5,619 bases of DNA from Bacteroidales bacterium UBA4318. GTDB lineage: Bacteria; Bacteroidota; Bacteroidia; Bacteroidales; UBA932. Both the position numbers and the translations under genes were made by a program. Location: assembly GCA_002393895.1 (NCBI GenBank), contig DGUE01000195.1:1-5619 (forward strand), given 5' to 3'. Position 1 is the first letter of the stretch. The number at the start of each line of letters is the position of its first letter. Below the pieces are notes generated by a model, which ran no database searches, was not told the DNA's origin, and saw only the letters and a program-made list of their open reading frames with translations. This document shows, piece by piece, positions 1 to 5,619 of this stretch.

Positions 1-101
1 AGCGATGCCAGAGAAACCAGCTGTTCCACAAGCCCTTTGCTTATGCCGGTGATGATTGCCGGCACGAAACATACGAGCAGTATTATGTCTAGAGTTTCCA
101 A
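1..101 (-). CDS. CvpA-like membrane protein, N-terminal fragment (cut by window edge)
   Basis: Reading the minus strand from a TTG at 101-99 gives an open frame to the window edge that begins METLDIILLVCFVPAIITG and continues ISKGLVEQLVSLAS. A short start, an LDI-type motif, a hydrophobic segment, then a Gly/Lys-rich turn (GISKGLVEQ) and a second hydrophobic stretch is the usual beginning of CvpA-family (colicin V production protein) inner-membrane proteins, whose molecular role is poorly defined. The TTG start is chosen because no ATG or GTG lies between it and the in-frame TAG at 125-123. There is no Shine-Dalgarno, as expected for Bacteroidota. It is divergent from ileS across 53 bp. Only about 33 codons are visible, so the family call rests on N-terminal pattern recognition alone; any small polytopic membrane protein remains possible. 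Confidence 0.62.
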   Translation of the reverse strand, partial: METLDIILLVCFVPAIITGISKGLVEQLVSLAS

Positions 102-110
102 AGAATTGAT

Positions 111-118
111 TATATTTG
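111..118 (+). promoter_or_regulatory. Candidate -7 box of the ileS promoter
   Basis: TATATTTG matches the Bacteroidota -7 consensus TAnnTTTG exactly and would place the transcript start near 125, about 30 nt upstream of the ileS ATG. No clear TTG -33 box is seen at the expected distance (about 85-92), so the call rests on the -7 box, its position and the A-rich leader that follows. The box lies upstream of, and faces, the candidate minus-strand promoter. Confidence 0.4.
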
Positions 119-136
119 TAAACTATTTAACAAGCA

Positions 137-166
137 CAAAATTAGCGAAAAATTATGACATTCAAA
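137..166 (-). promoter_or_regulatory. Candidate Bacteroidota-type promoter for the CvpA-like gene
   Basis: On the minus strand TTTG (166-163) is followed after 18 nt by TAATTTTG (144-137), which fits the Bacteroides sigma-ABfr pattern of a TTTG/TTG -33 box and a TAnnTTTG -7 box, with a spacer slightly short of the usual. Transcription would start near 130, leaving a leader of about 30 nt before the TTG start at 101. The -33 box lies within the first codons of ileS. This is a pattern match only. Confidence 0.45.
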
Positions 167-3100
167 GAATATAAGGGACTCGACCTGGTTGCAACGGGAA
201 ACCGTGTGCTGGAGCGTTGGAAAGAACACAAGGCTTTCGAGAAGAGCCTGGAGCTTGCAGAGGGAGAGCCCGAGTACATTTTCTTTGAAGGCCCGCCGTC
301 GGCCAACGGCATGCCGGGCATCCACCACGTGATGGCGCGCTCTATCAAGGATGCCATCTGCCGCTACAAGAGCCAGACGGGATGGAAGGTGCGCCGCCGC
401 GCAGGATGGGACACCCACGGGCTGCCCGTGGAACTCGGAGTAGAAAAGAAACTCGGCATCTCCAAGGCGGATATCGGCACCAAGATCAGCGTAGAAGAAT
501 ACAACCGCACCTGCCGCCAGGAGGTGATGAAATATACCGCTGAATGGGAGACCTTGACGCAGCGAGTAGGTTACTGGGTAGATATGAACGACCCCTACAT
601 CACCTACGATAACCGCTACATCGAGACCCTCTGGTATCTCCTCAAAAAGATTTACGACAAGGGCCTGCTTTATAAGGGTTACACCATCCAGCCATACAGC
701 CCCACCGACGGCACCGGCCTGAGCTCTCACGAGCTGAACCAGCCCGGTTGCTACCGCGACGTGTCCGACACCACCGCGACCGTTCAGTTCGAGGTGATTC
801 GTGATGCGGCCTCCGAGAAGCTCTTCGGCGACGGTCCTGTCTATTTCCTGGCCTGGACCACCACCCCCTGGACACTTCCTTCCAACACCGCGCTCTGCGT
901 AGGCCCCAAGATCGAATACGTGAGGGTGAAATCCACCAACCAGTACACCGGCAAGGAAGCAGTTTACGTTCTGGCAAAGGAGCTCGTGGGCGCCTGGTTC
1001 AACGACAAGATCGCATATGAGGTTCTTCCCGGCTCATTCAAGGGTTCGGAACTCACCGGCATCCGCTATAAGCAGTTGATTCCCTGGTTCAAACCGGACG
1101 GAAAGGCCTTCGAGGTCATCCCCGGAGACTATGTCACCACCGAAGACGGCACCGGCATAGTGCATATCGCGCCCTCTTTCGGTGCGGATGACAAGCGCGT
1201 TGCCACGGCCGCCGGCATCGTAGGCATCATGCCTGTCGATTGCAACGGCAACCTTATGGCCCAGGTGGATACCCAGGGCAGGTTCGTGCGTATCGAAGAC
1301 CTCGACCCCGCCTATGCCGCATCCTTCGTGGATCCTTCCTACAAGGAATTCGCGGGCAGATACGTGAAGAACGCGATAGACGACTACTTCCGCAAGCTCC
1401 ACGGCAAGGAGCCCCTCCCCAAGGACGCCCCCGTGCTGGATGTGGACCTTTGCGTGATGATGAAGCAGGACGGCCGCCTCTTCCGTATGCAGAAGCACGT
1501 GCACAGCTATCCCCACAGCTGGCGCACCGACTGCCCCGTCATCTACTATCCCCTTGATTCCTGGTTCATCCGCACCACCGCCGTCAAAGACGAGATGGTC
1601 GCCCTGAACAAGCAGATACGCTGGAAGCCGGAATCCACCGGCACCGGCCGCTTCGGCGTCTGGCTCGAGAACATCCAGGACTGGAACCTCAGCCGCAGCC
1701 GCTTCTGGGGCACTCCGCTGCCCATCTGGCGTACCGAGGACGGAAAAGAAGAAATCTGCATAGGCAGCGTCAAGGAGTTCTATGCCGAGATAGAAAAGGC
1801 CGTGGCCGCCGGAGTGATGCCCTCCAATCCTCTCAAGAAGAAGGGTTTCAACCCCGATGATATGAGCAAGGCCAATTACGACCTCATCGACCTCCACCGG
1901 CCGTATGTGGACAATATCTTCCTCGTCAGCCCTTCCGGAAAGAAGATGGTGCGCGAAAGCGACCTCATCGACGTATGGTTCGATTCCGGATCCATGCCTT
2001 ATGCCCAGACCGGCCTGCGCGGGCTCGACACTCCCGATTTCGGCTCCACTGCCGACTTTATCGCAGAGGGCGTGGACCAGACCCGCGGGTGGTTCTATAC
2101 CCTGCACGCCATCCATACCATGGTGAGCGGCACCCCCGCTTTCAAGCGCGTGATTTCCAACGGCCTGGTGCTGGATAAGGATGGCAACAAGATGAGCAAG
2201 CGCCTGGGTAATGCCGTGGATCCTTTCAAGGCCCTGGATACCTACGGTGCGGATGCTCTCCGCTGGTATATGCTCACCAACGCCCAGCCTTGGGACAATC
2301 TCCGTTTCGATGAGGCCGGCGTGGATGAGATACGGCGCAAGTTCTTCGGAACGCTCTACAATACATATTCTTTCTTCGCGCTGTATGCCAATGTGGATGG
2401 CTGGCAGCCGGTCGGTGACGGCAGTGCCGTTCACTCCGCTACCGCCACGCACGGGCCCGCTCAAAAAACTTCCGTGAACGGTACTGCCGTCACCGAGACC
2501 GACCGCTGGATACTGTCGCTGCAGAACAGCCTGATCCGTGACGTGCGCGCTGCATACGAAGACTACGACATCACCCTCGCAGGGCGTCTTATCCAGACCT
2601 TTGTCTGCGACCATCTCTCCAACTGGTACGTGCGCCTGAACCGCAAGCGCTTCTGGGGAGGCGGGCTCACGCCGGATAAGCAGGCTGCGTACGAGACCCT
2701 CTACAGCGTGCTCAAGACCGTGGCGCTGCTGATGGCGCCCATCGCTCCTTTCTATGCCGACGAGCTCTGGCTGGACCTTGTGCCCGGCGCTGAGTGCATC
2801 CACTTCGAGCGTATGCCCGAGTGCGATGAGTCGAAGATCGACAAGGACCTGGAAGAGAGGATGGAACTCGCCCAGAAGGCCACTTCGCTGGTGCTTGCAC
2901 TCCGCCGCAAGGTAAATATCAAAGTGCGCCAGCCGCTTGCCAAGATGGTCATCCCGGTCATCTCCGACAAGGTGCGCGAGCAGCTCGAGGGCGTGAAGAA
3001 TCTGATCCTCACCGAGGTGAACGTGAAGGAGGCAGAGTTCCTGGCAGATACCACCGGCATCATCACCAAGAAGATCAAGCCCAACTTCCGCGTCCTTGGC

Positions 3101-3595
3101 AAGAAGTACGGCCCTCAGATGAAGGAGATAGCAGCCGCGTTCGCACAGCTGGACCAGGCCACCATCTCCGCCATTCAGGCTGCCGGCGAGTATACCCTGG
3201 CGCTCGCATCCGGCCCGGTCGCGCTCGTGCCGGAAGATTATGAGATCAACTCCGAAGATATGCCCGGCTGGCTCGTGGCATCCGAAGGCCCGCTCACCAT
3301 CGCCCTGGACATCCAGTTAAGTGATGCTCTCGTGCGCGAAGGAACGGCCCGCGAACTCATCAACCGCATCCAGAACCTCCGCAAGGACAGCGGGTTCGAG
3401 GTTACGGACAAGATAGATGTCGTGATAATCGCCGGCGGAGAAGCGGGCGCAGAAATTGCAGCATCTTTGGAAGATTATAAAGAATACATCGCTTCGCAGA
3501 CACTCGCCCTTTCCGTGACTCTTGCCGCTGATGGCGAGGGAGCAGATGTGGAGTGGAACGAAGGCACAATTATGATTAAAGTAACACGCAAATAG
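155..3595 (+). CDS. ileS: Isoleucyl-tRNA synthetase, IleRS2 (eukaryote-like) type
   Basis: Cytosolic class I synthetase that activates isoleucine with ATP, charges tRNA-Ile and edits misactivated valine. The 1146-residue length suits Bacteroidota IleRS. In order: catalytic signature region PSANGMPGIHH with GIHH at 55-58 where most enzymes have HxGH; GWDTHGLPVE at about 84-93; the CP1 editing domain with WTTTPWTLPSN (234-244) and GTGIVHIAPSFGADD (332-346), where D346 aligns with the E. coli editing aspartate D342; SRSRFWGTPLPIW (513-525); WFDSGS (608-613); EGVDQTRGWF (638-647); KMSKR (679-683); then the helical anticodon-binding domain from DRWIL. The C-terminus lacks the four-cysteine zinc site of IleRS1, which supports the IleRS2 class. 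ATG at 155 gives the expected N-terminus, after an A-rich leader without Shine-Dalgarno. A palindromic DNA element lies in frame near residues 753-781. First gene of a probable operon with the TraR/DksA-like gene and lspA. Confidence 0.98.
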   Translation: MTFKEYKGLDLVATGNRVLERWKEHKAFEKSLELAEGEPEYIFFEGPPSANGMPGIHHVMARSIKDAICRYKSQTGWKVRRRAGWDTHGLPVELGVEKKLGISKADIGTKISVEEYNRTCRQEVMKYTAEWETLTQRVGYWVDMNDPYITYDNRYIETLWYLLKKIYDKGLLYKGYTIQPYSPTDGTGLSSHELNQPGCYRDVSDTTATVQFEVIRDAASEKLFGDGPVYFLAWTTTPWTLPSNTALCVGPKIEYVRVKSTNQYTGKEAVYVLAKELVGAWFNDKIAYEVLPGSFKGSELTGIRYKQLIPWFKPDGKAFEVIPGDYVTTEDGTGIVHIAPSFGADDKRVATAAGIVGIMPVDCNGNLMAQVDTQGRFVRIEDLDPAYAASFVDPSYKEFAGRYVKNAIDDYFRKLHGKEPLPKDAPVLDVDLCVMMKQDGRLFRMQKHVHSYPHSWRTDCPVIYYPLDSWFIRTTAVKDEMVALNKQIRWKPESTGTGRFGVWLENIQDWNLSRSRFWGTPLPIWRTEDGKEEICIGSVKEFYAEIEKAVAAGVMPSNPLKKKGFNPDDMSKANYDLIDLHRPYVDNIFLVSPSGKKMVRESDLIDVWFDSGSMPYAQTGLRGLDTPDFGSTADFIAEGVDQTRGWFYTLHAIHTMVSGTPAFKRVISNGLVLDKDGNKMSKRLGNAVDPFKALDTYGADALRWYMLTNAQPWDNLRFDEAGVDEIRRKFFGTLYNTYSFFALYANVDGWQPVGDGSAVHSATATHGPAQKTSVNGTAVTETDRWILSLQNSLIRDVRAAYEDYDITLAGRLIQTFVCDHLSNWYVRLNRKRFWGGGLTPDKQAAYETLYSVLKTVALLMAPIAPFYADELWLDLVPGAECIHFERMPECDESKIDKDLEERMELAQKATSLVLALRRKVNIKVRQPLAKMVIPVISDKVREQLEGVKNLILTEVNVKEAEFLADTTGIITKKIKPNFRVLGKKYGPQMKEIAAAFAQLDQATISAIQAAGEYTLALASGPVALVPEDYEINSEDMPGWLVASEGPLTIALDIQLSDALVREGTARELINRIQNLRKDSGFEVTDKIDVVIIAGGEAGAEIAASLEDYKEYIASQTLALSVTLAADGEGADVEWNEGTIMIKVTRK
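2412..2496. repeat. Palindromic element inside ileS (23-bp inverted arms, 39-bp centre)
   Basis: Left arm 2412-2434 (starting TCGGTGACGGCAG) and right arm 2474-2496 (ending CTGCCGTCACCGA) are reverse complements at 22 of 23 positions. The only mismatch pairs G2426 with T2482, a G-U wobble in RNA, so the transcript could form an unbroken 23-pair stem with a 39-nt loop. Four more pairs (2409-2412 with 2498-2501) are possible in an alternative register across a small bulge. Each arm is itself nearly palindromic (ACGGCA-G-TGCCGT at 2418-2430), which makes the arms look like direct repeats too, giving GSAV and GTAV 20 residues apart. The element is translated without interrupting ileS, as a Gly/Ala/Ser/Thr-rich linker before the anticodon-binding domain. 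Origin is unknown; it could be a mobile palindromic repeat or a local duplication. Confidence 0.8.
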
Positions 3596-3602
3596 TTTTA
3601 TT

Positions 3603-4004
3603 ATGGCAGAACAGGAAAAGACACGTTATTCCGATGAGGAGCTTGCCGAGTTTAAGCAAATCATCGAAGGAATGCTGGAAAAAGCCCGGGCTGAGTATAA
3701 TACCCTTCGCGGTGTCGTGATGCATGGTGGCAACAACGACATCGAGGACACCTCGCCCACGTTCCGCACCGTTGAGGATGACGGAGCCAACCAGCTTACC
3801 AAGGAAGAAGCGAGCCAGCTCGCCCAGCGCCAGTACAAGTTCATCAAGAATCTTGAGGCTGCTCTGATCCGTATCGAGAACAAGACTTACGGCATCTGCC
3901 GTGTAACCGGCAAACTCATCCCCAAGGAGAGGCTGCGCCTGGTGCCTCACGCCACTCTGACGGTGGAAGCCAAGGAGATGCTTGCCAAACAGGGTAAGAA
4001 CTGA
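3603..4004 (+). CDS. TraR/DksA-family regulator with degenerate zinc finger
   Basis: A 133-residue protein with the DksA-type plan. Helices at about 11-36 and 66-93 form the expected antiparallel coiled coil, with an Asp-rich connecting segment (NNDIEDTSPTF, 44-54). A C-terminal globular part follows with YGICRVTGKLIPKERL (96-111) and VPHATLTVEAK (114-124). In E. coli DksA this part carries CxxC and CxxC; here only C99 remains, and the other positions are T102, T120 and A123, so zinc binding is unlikely. To my knowledge this is common in Bacteroidota homologues. Family members bind the RNA polymerase secondary channel and modulate initiation, often with ppGpp; that role is inferred here. The canonical tip motif DxxDxA is not evident. 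It begins 7 bp after ileS and its TGA overlaps the lspA ATG, so it is probably co-transcribed with both. No Shine-Dalgarno precedes the ATG. Confidence 0.92.
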   Translation: MAEQEKTRYSDEELAEFKQIIEGMLEKARAEYNTLRGVVMHGGNNDIEDTSPTFRTVEDDGANQLTKEEASQLAQRQYKFIKNLEAALIRIENKTYGICRVTGKLIPKERLRLVPHATLTVEAKEMLAKQGKN

Positions 4005-4546
4005 TGAAGGTTTCTCGCGGAAAAAGGCTGCTCATACTGGGTGTATTGTTGGTTGTCGTGGATCAGGTAATCAAATACCTGGTCAAGACCAACATGGGCC
4101 TCGGCGAGCAGATCCATGTAATAGGGAACTGGTTCCGCCTCTGCTTCGTGGAGAACGAGGGAATGGCTTTCGGGATGAAGTTCGGAGGCTCCGTGGGCAA
4201 GTTCCTGCTTTCGCTGTTCCGGATTGTTCTGTTCGGCGCCTTGTGCTGGTGGATTCGTTCTCTCAACAAGGCGGGGAAAGCGCCTACCGGTGTTCTGGTC
4301 GGCCTTACTCTGATTACCGCAGGTGCCCTTGGCAATATTATCGACTGCCTGTTCTATGGCCTGATCTGGGACTACGCTCCCTTTATGTTCGGCAAGGTGG
4401 TGGATATGTTTTATTTCCCTCTTATCCACAATGCCGCCGGAGATGTTATTTTCTTCAGCCCGGTGTTCAATTTCGCCGATTCCTGTGTTACCGTCGGCGC
4501 TTTCTACCTGCTGCTATTCCACTGGCGATTCTTCGTAAAAGAATAA
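4004..4546 (+). CDS. lspA: Lipoprotein signal peptidase (signal peptidase II)
   Basis: Inner-membrane aspartyl protease that removes signal peptides from diacylglyceryl-modified prolipoproteins. The 180-residue sequence shows the family motifs in order: VVVDQVIKY in the first membrane helix (17-25), the ENEGMAFG box (50-57, the NxGxAF motif), GALGNIIDCLFYG (107-119), KVVDMFYFP (131-139) and FNFADSCVTVGA (155-166). D134 and D159 correspond to the catalytic pair. Four hydrophobic segments (about 9-26, 67-84, 96-114 and 157-174) match the four-helix topology. A loop between about 119 and 131 resembles a longer insert I recall from Bacteroidota LspA proteins. The ATG sits in a TGATG overlap with the upstream regulator, suggesting translational coupling, and the strong hairpin at 4573-4608 follows 26 bp after the stop. 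Confidence 0.97.
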   Translation: MKVSRGKRLLILGVLLVVVDQVIKYLVKTNMGLGEQIHVIGNWFRLCFVENEGMAFGMKFGGSVGKFLLSLFRIVLFGALCWWIRSLNKAGKAPTGVLVGLTLITAGALGNIIDCLFYGLIWDYAPFMFGKVVDMFYFPLIHNAAGDVIFFSPVFNFADSCVTVGAFYLLLFHWRFFVKE

Positions 4547-4572
4547 AGGCCGTTGATAATCAAGCAATTAAG

Positions 4573-4608
4573 CAAAACCGTCTGGTGCAAACGTACCAGA
4601 CGGTTTTG
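4573..4608. terminator. Bidirectional intrinsic terminator between convergent genes
   Basis: Perfect inverted repeat: CAAAACCGTCTGGT (4573-4586) pairs with ACCAGACGGTTTTG (4595-4608) around an 8-nt loop, with a GC-rich core and A/T ends. TTTT follows the core on the plus strand and on the minus strand alike, so it can end the ileS-regulator-lspA transcript and the opposing outer-membrane protein transcript. Confidence 0.88.
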
Positions 4609-4615
4609 TGTAACT

Positions 4616-4630
4616 CCCTGATAATCAGGG
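4616..4630. other. Small hairpin next to the terminator
   Basis: CCCTGA (4616-4621) and TCAGGG (4625-4630) form a 6-bp inverted repeat with a TAA loop, 6 bp beyond the stop codon of the minus-strand outer-membrane protein gene. No T-run follows on the plus strand, and on the minus strand it lies upstream of the larger hairpin. It may stabilise the minus-strand mRNA 3' end or be incidental. Confidence 0.4.
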
Positions 4631-4636
4631 GATGTT

Positions 4637-5230
4637 TTAGAAGAGATATGCTACGCCGAAGTTGACGCCGCTGGCCTTGAGGACTGCGTTGTCGCTGGTG
4701 TTACGGTCGAGGAGGCCGATGTTGTAGCCAACATAAGCACGGACCATATCCATTACGTCGAGAGCTACGCCGCCGCCAACGAGGATGTCGAAGGGTGCAT
4801 AGCTGGAGTCGTCGCCATAGAGGCTGACCTCTCCGGTGGTGAGGGTGATGCCGAATAAGGAGCCACCGCCTTTGACAACACCGCTGACGCCATAGCTGAA
4901 GGTGGGGCCAAGATAGGGAACAACCTTGATTCCGTCAACGAGCTCGATGCCGTAGTTGAACAGCACGGGAATAGCAATGTAATTCTCCTTGCGATAGTTG
5001 TTGTCGTCTTCCTTATAGTTCTGCATTGCGAACTGGATACCGGGAGCGACTGCGAGGCCGTTCACGAGGGGAATGTTGTAGCTGGCACCGAAGGTAAGGC
5101 CACCGAGATTAGTGGTAGTGTTGTCGCCTTTGAGAGTGGTGCTTGCATAACCGACACCAACGCCGATCTGTGCATTTGCACTAAAAGCTGCTACAGCTAC
5201 GAGTGCAAGGGTAAGAATGATCTTTTTCAT
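4637..5230 (-). CDS. Small porin-like outer-membrane beta-barrel protein
   Basis: A 197-residue exported protein. MKKIILTLALVAVAAFSANA is a clear Sec signal peptide with a likely cleavage at ANA|Q (20/21). The mature part is a series of short alternating strands separated by Gly/Asn/Asp-rich turns: IGVGVGYAST, GLTFGASYNI, LAVAPGIQFAMQNY, YIAIPVLFNYGIEL, IKVVPYLGPTFSYGVSG, FDILVGGGVALDV, VRAYVGYNIGLL and GVNFGVAYLF. The final aromatic residue fits a BAM-recognised C-terminal strand. This matches the Bacteroidota 'porin family / outer membrane beta-barrel' proteins (PF13568-like), many of unknown function; a barrel of about eight strands is my inference. No lipobox cysteine is present. The ATG follows a very A/T-rich leader without Shine-Dalgarno. 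It lies 44 bp downstream of the partial membrane-protein gene on the same strand and is convergent with lspA. Ligand or transport role cannot be read from sequence. Confidence 0.9.
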   Translation of the reverse strand: MKKIILTLALVAVAAFSANAQIGVGVGYASTTLKGDNTTTNLGGLTFGASYNIPLVNGLAVAPGIQFAMQNYKEDDNNYRKENYIAIPVLFNYGIELVDGIKVVPYLGPTFSYGVSGVVKGGGSLFGITLTTGEVSLYGDDSSYAPFDILVGGGVALDVMDMVRAYVGYNIGLLDRNTSDNAVLKASGVNFGVAYLF

Positions 5231-5274
5231 TTTTTATAAAAATGGTTTAGTATTTTTTCCGTTCAATAAGATGC

Positions 5275-5619
5275 TTATTCTGCCGTTTCCGTTGCAACTT
5301 CTTCTGCCTGGACGGTTTCCGTTTCGGCGTTTTCTGTTGCATTTTCGTCGACTGCCTCTACTGCTGCAGCCTCTGCCTTGGCGGCCTTGCAGGCCTTATA
5401 CTTGGGGTATCCCCAGTAAACGCCACCGGCAATGAGGAGTATGACTATAGCCCAGATGATGCATTTGCGCCTGCGGATCTTCTTTGCCTCGGCAGGATCC
5501 ACATCCTTCAGCTTGGGATACTTCACAATCTGGGTGAGGCTCTTGCCGAACTTGGGCTTCACATAGGCAGCGGCGTTGATGGCCCAGCCATTTGCATTGA
5601 GCACGGGGCCGAGGTCGCG
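5275..5619 (-). CDS. Unrecognised single-pass membrane protein, C-terminal part (5' end outside window)
   Basis: The frame is open to the window edge (RDLGPVLNANGWAINAAAYV at the visible start) and ends in TAA at 5277-5275, giving 114 visible residues. A GTG at 5604-5602 could start a shorter protein, but the frame continues upstream and RDLGP reads as native sequence, so a longer gene is preferred. Visible parts: a soluble segment (1-46) containing the NANGWAIN stretch; a basic patch KKIRRRK (46-52); one hydrophobic helix IIWAIVILLIAGGVYWGY (about 54-71); a short Lys-rich stretch; and an Ala/Glu/Thr-rich acidic tail (about 80-114). By the positive-inside rule the N-terminal part would be cytoplasmic and the acidic tail periplasmic. 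I do not recognise the family. It precedes the beta-barrel gene by 44 bp on the same strand, so co-transcription is possible but not shown. Confidence 0.75.
   Translation of the reverse strand, partial: RDLGPVLNANGWAINAAAYVKPKFGKSLTQIVKYPKLKDVDPAEAKKIRRRKCIIWAIVILLIAGGVYWGYPKYKACKAAKAEAAAVEAVDENATENAETETVQAEEVATETAE

Noticed and set aside
110..730. Antisense open frame covering the start of ileS and the intergenic region
   Set aside because: It has no recognisable protein features and lies opposite conserved IleRS sequence; the real minus-strand gene here is the CvpA-like frame at 1-101.
2415..2493. A 60-bp tandem duplication giving GSAV and GTAV 20 residues apart
   Set aside because: The arms match far better as an inverted repeat (22 of 23) than as direct repeats; the direct similarity follows from each arm being nearly self-palindromic.
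2409..2501. Integron attC site as an explanation of the inverted repeat in ileS
   Set aside because: The ends lack the RYYYAAC and GTTRRRY core sites, there is no integrase or cassette structure, and the element is inside a housekeeping gene.
1034..2803. Long antisense open frame of 589 codons opposite ileS
   Set aside because: It is the shadow of a GC-rich gene with strong third-position bias; its translation is low-complexity and unlike any known fold, while the plus frame is an unambiguous IleRS.
3991..3994. AGGG upstream of lspA as a Shine-Dalgarno sequence
   Set aside because: It lies within the coding sequence of the upstream gene, no other start here uses one, and the TGATG overlap explains initiation.
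5231..5274. Promoter for the beta-barrel gene (TTG at about 5255 on the minus strand, then an A/T-rich stretch)
   Set aside because: No TAnnTTTG box is found at the right distance; the best partial match would leave almost no leader.
5602..5604. GTG as the true start of the right-edge minus-strand gene
   Set aside because: The frame stays open to the window edge and the residues before it (RDLGP) look like part of the protein, so a truncated longer gene is more likely.

Overview
The window looks like chromosomal housekeeping DNA from a GC-rich member of the Bacteroidales or a close Bacteroidota relative. Three things point there. The gene string ileS, TraR/DksA-like gene, lspA is typical of the phylum. 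Starts lack Shine-Dalgarno sequences and are preceded by A/T-rich leaders. TAnnTTTG-type promoter boxes are present. The lineage call is inference, and no species is claimed.

Layout. Bases 1-101 (minus strand) hold the first 33 or so codons of a membrane protein resembling the CvpA family, cut by the window edge. Bases 102-154 are a short divergent intergenic region with one candidate promoter in each direction. Bases 155-4546 are a plus-strand cluster. It contains a complete 1146-residue isoleucyl-tRNA synthetase of the eukaryote-like IleRS2 kind, a 133-residue TraR/DksA-fold regulator whose zinc cysteines are mostly replaced, and the lipoprotein signal peptidase LspA. Spacings are 7 bp and a 1-bp TGATG overlap, so one transcript is likely. 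A strong hairpin at 4573-4608, with T-runs on both sides, closes this cluster and the convergent minus-strand genes. Bases 4637-5230 (minus) encode a small secreted, probably outer-membrane beta-barrel protein. Bases 5275-5619 (minus) hold the C-terminal part of an unrecognised single-pass membrane protein that runs off the right edge.

Function. The plus-strand cluster couples tRNA charging, a probable RNA-polymerase-binding regulator and lipoprotein maturation. The minus-strand pair at the right are envelope proteins of unknown role.

Most worth a second look: (i) an 85-bp palindromic element inside ileS (2412-2496), with 23-bp arms differing at one position, translated in frame at the junction between the catalytic core and the anticodon-binding domain; and (ii) the altered class I signature GIHH in place of HIGH in the same enzyme, a variant linked to strong mupirocin resistance in IleRS2 enzymes. 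No wholly new multi-gene system is evident.
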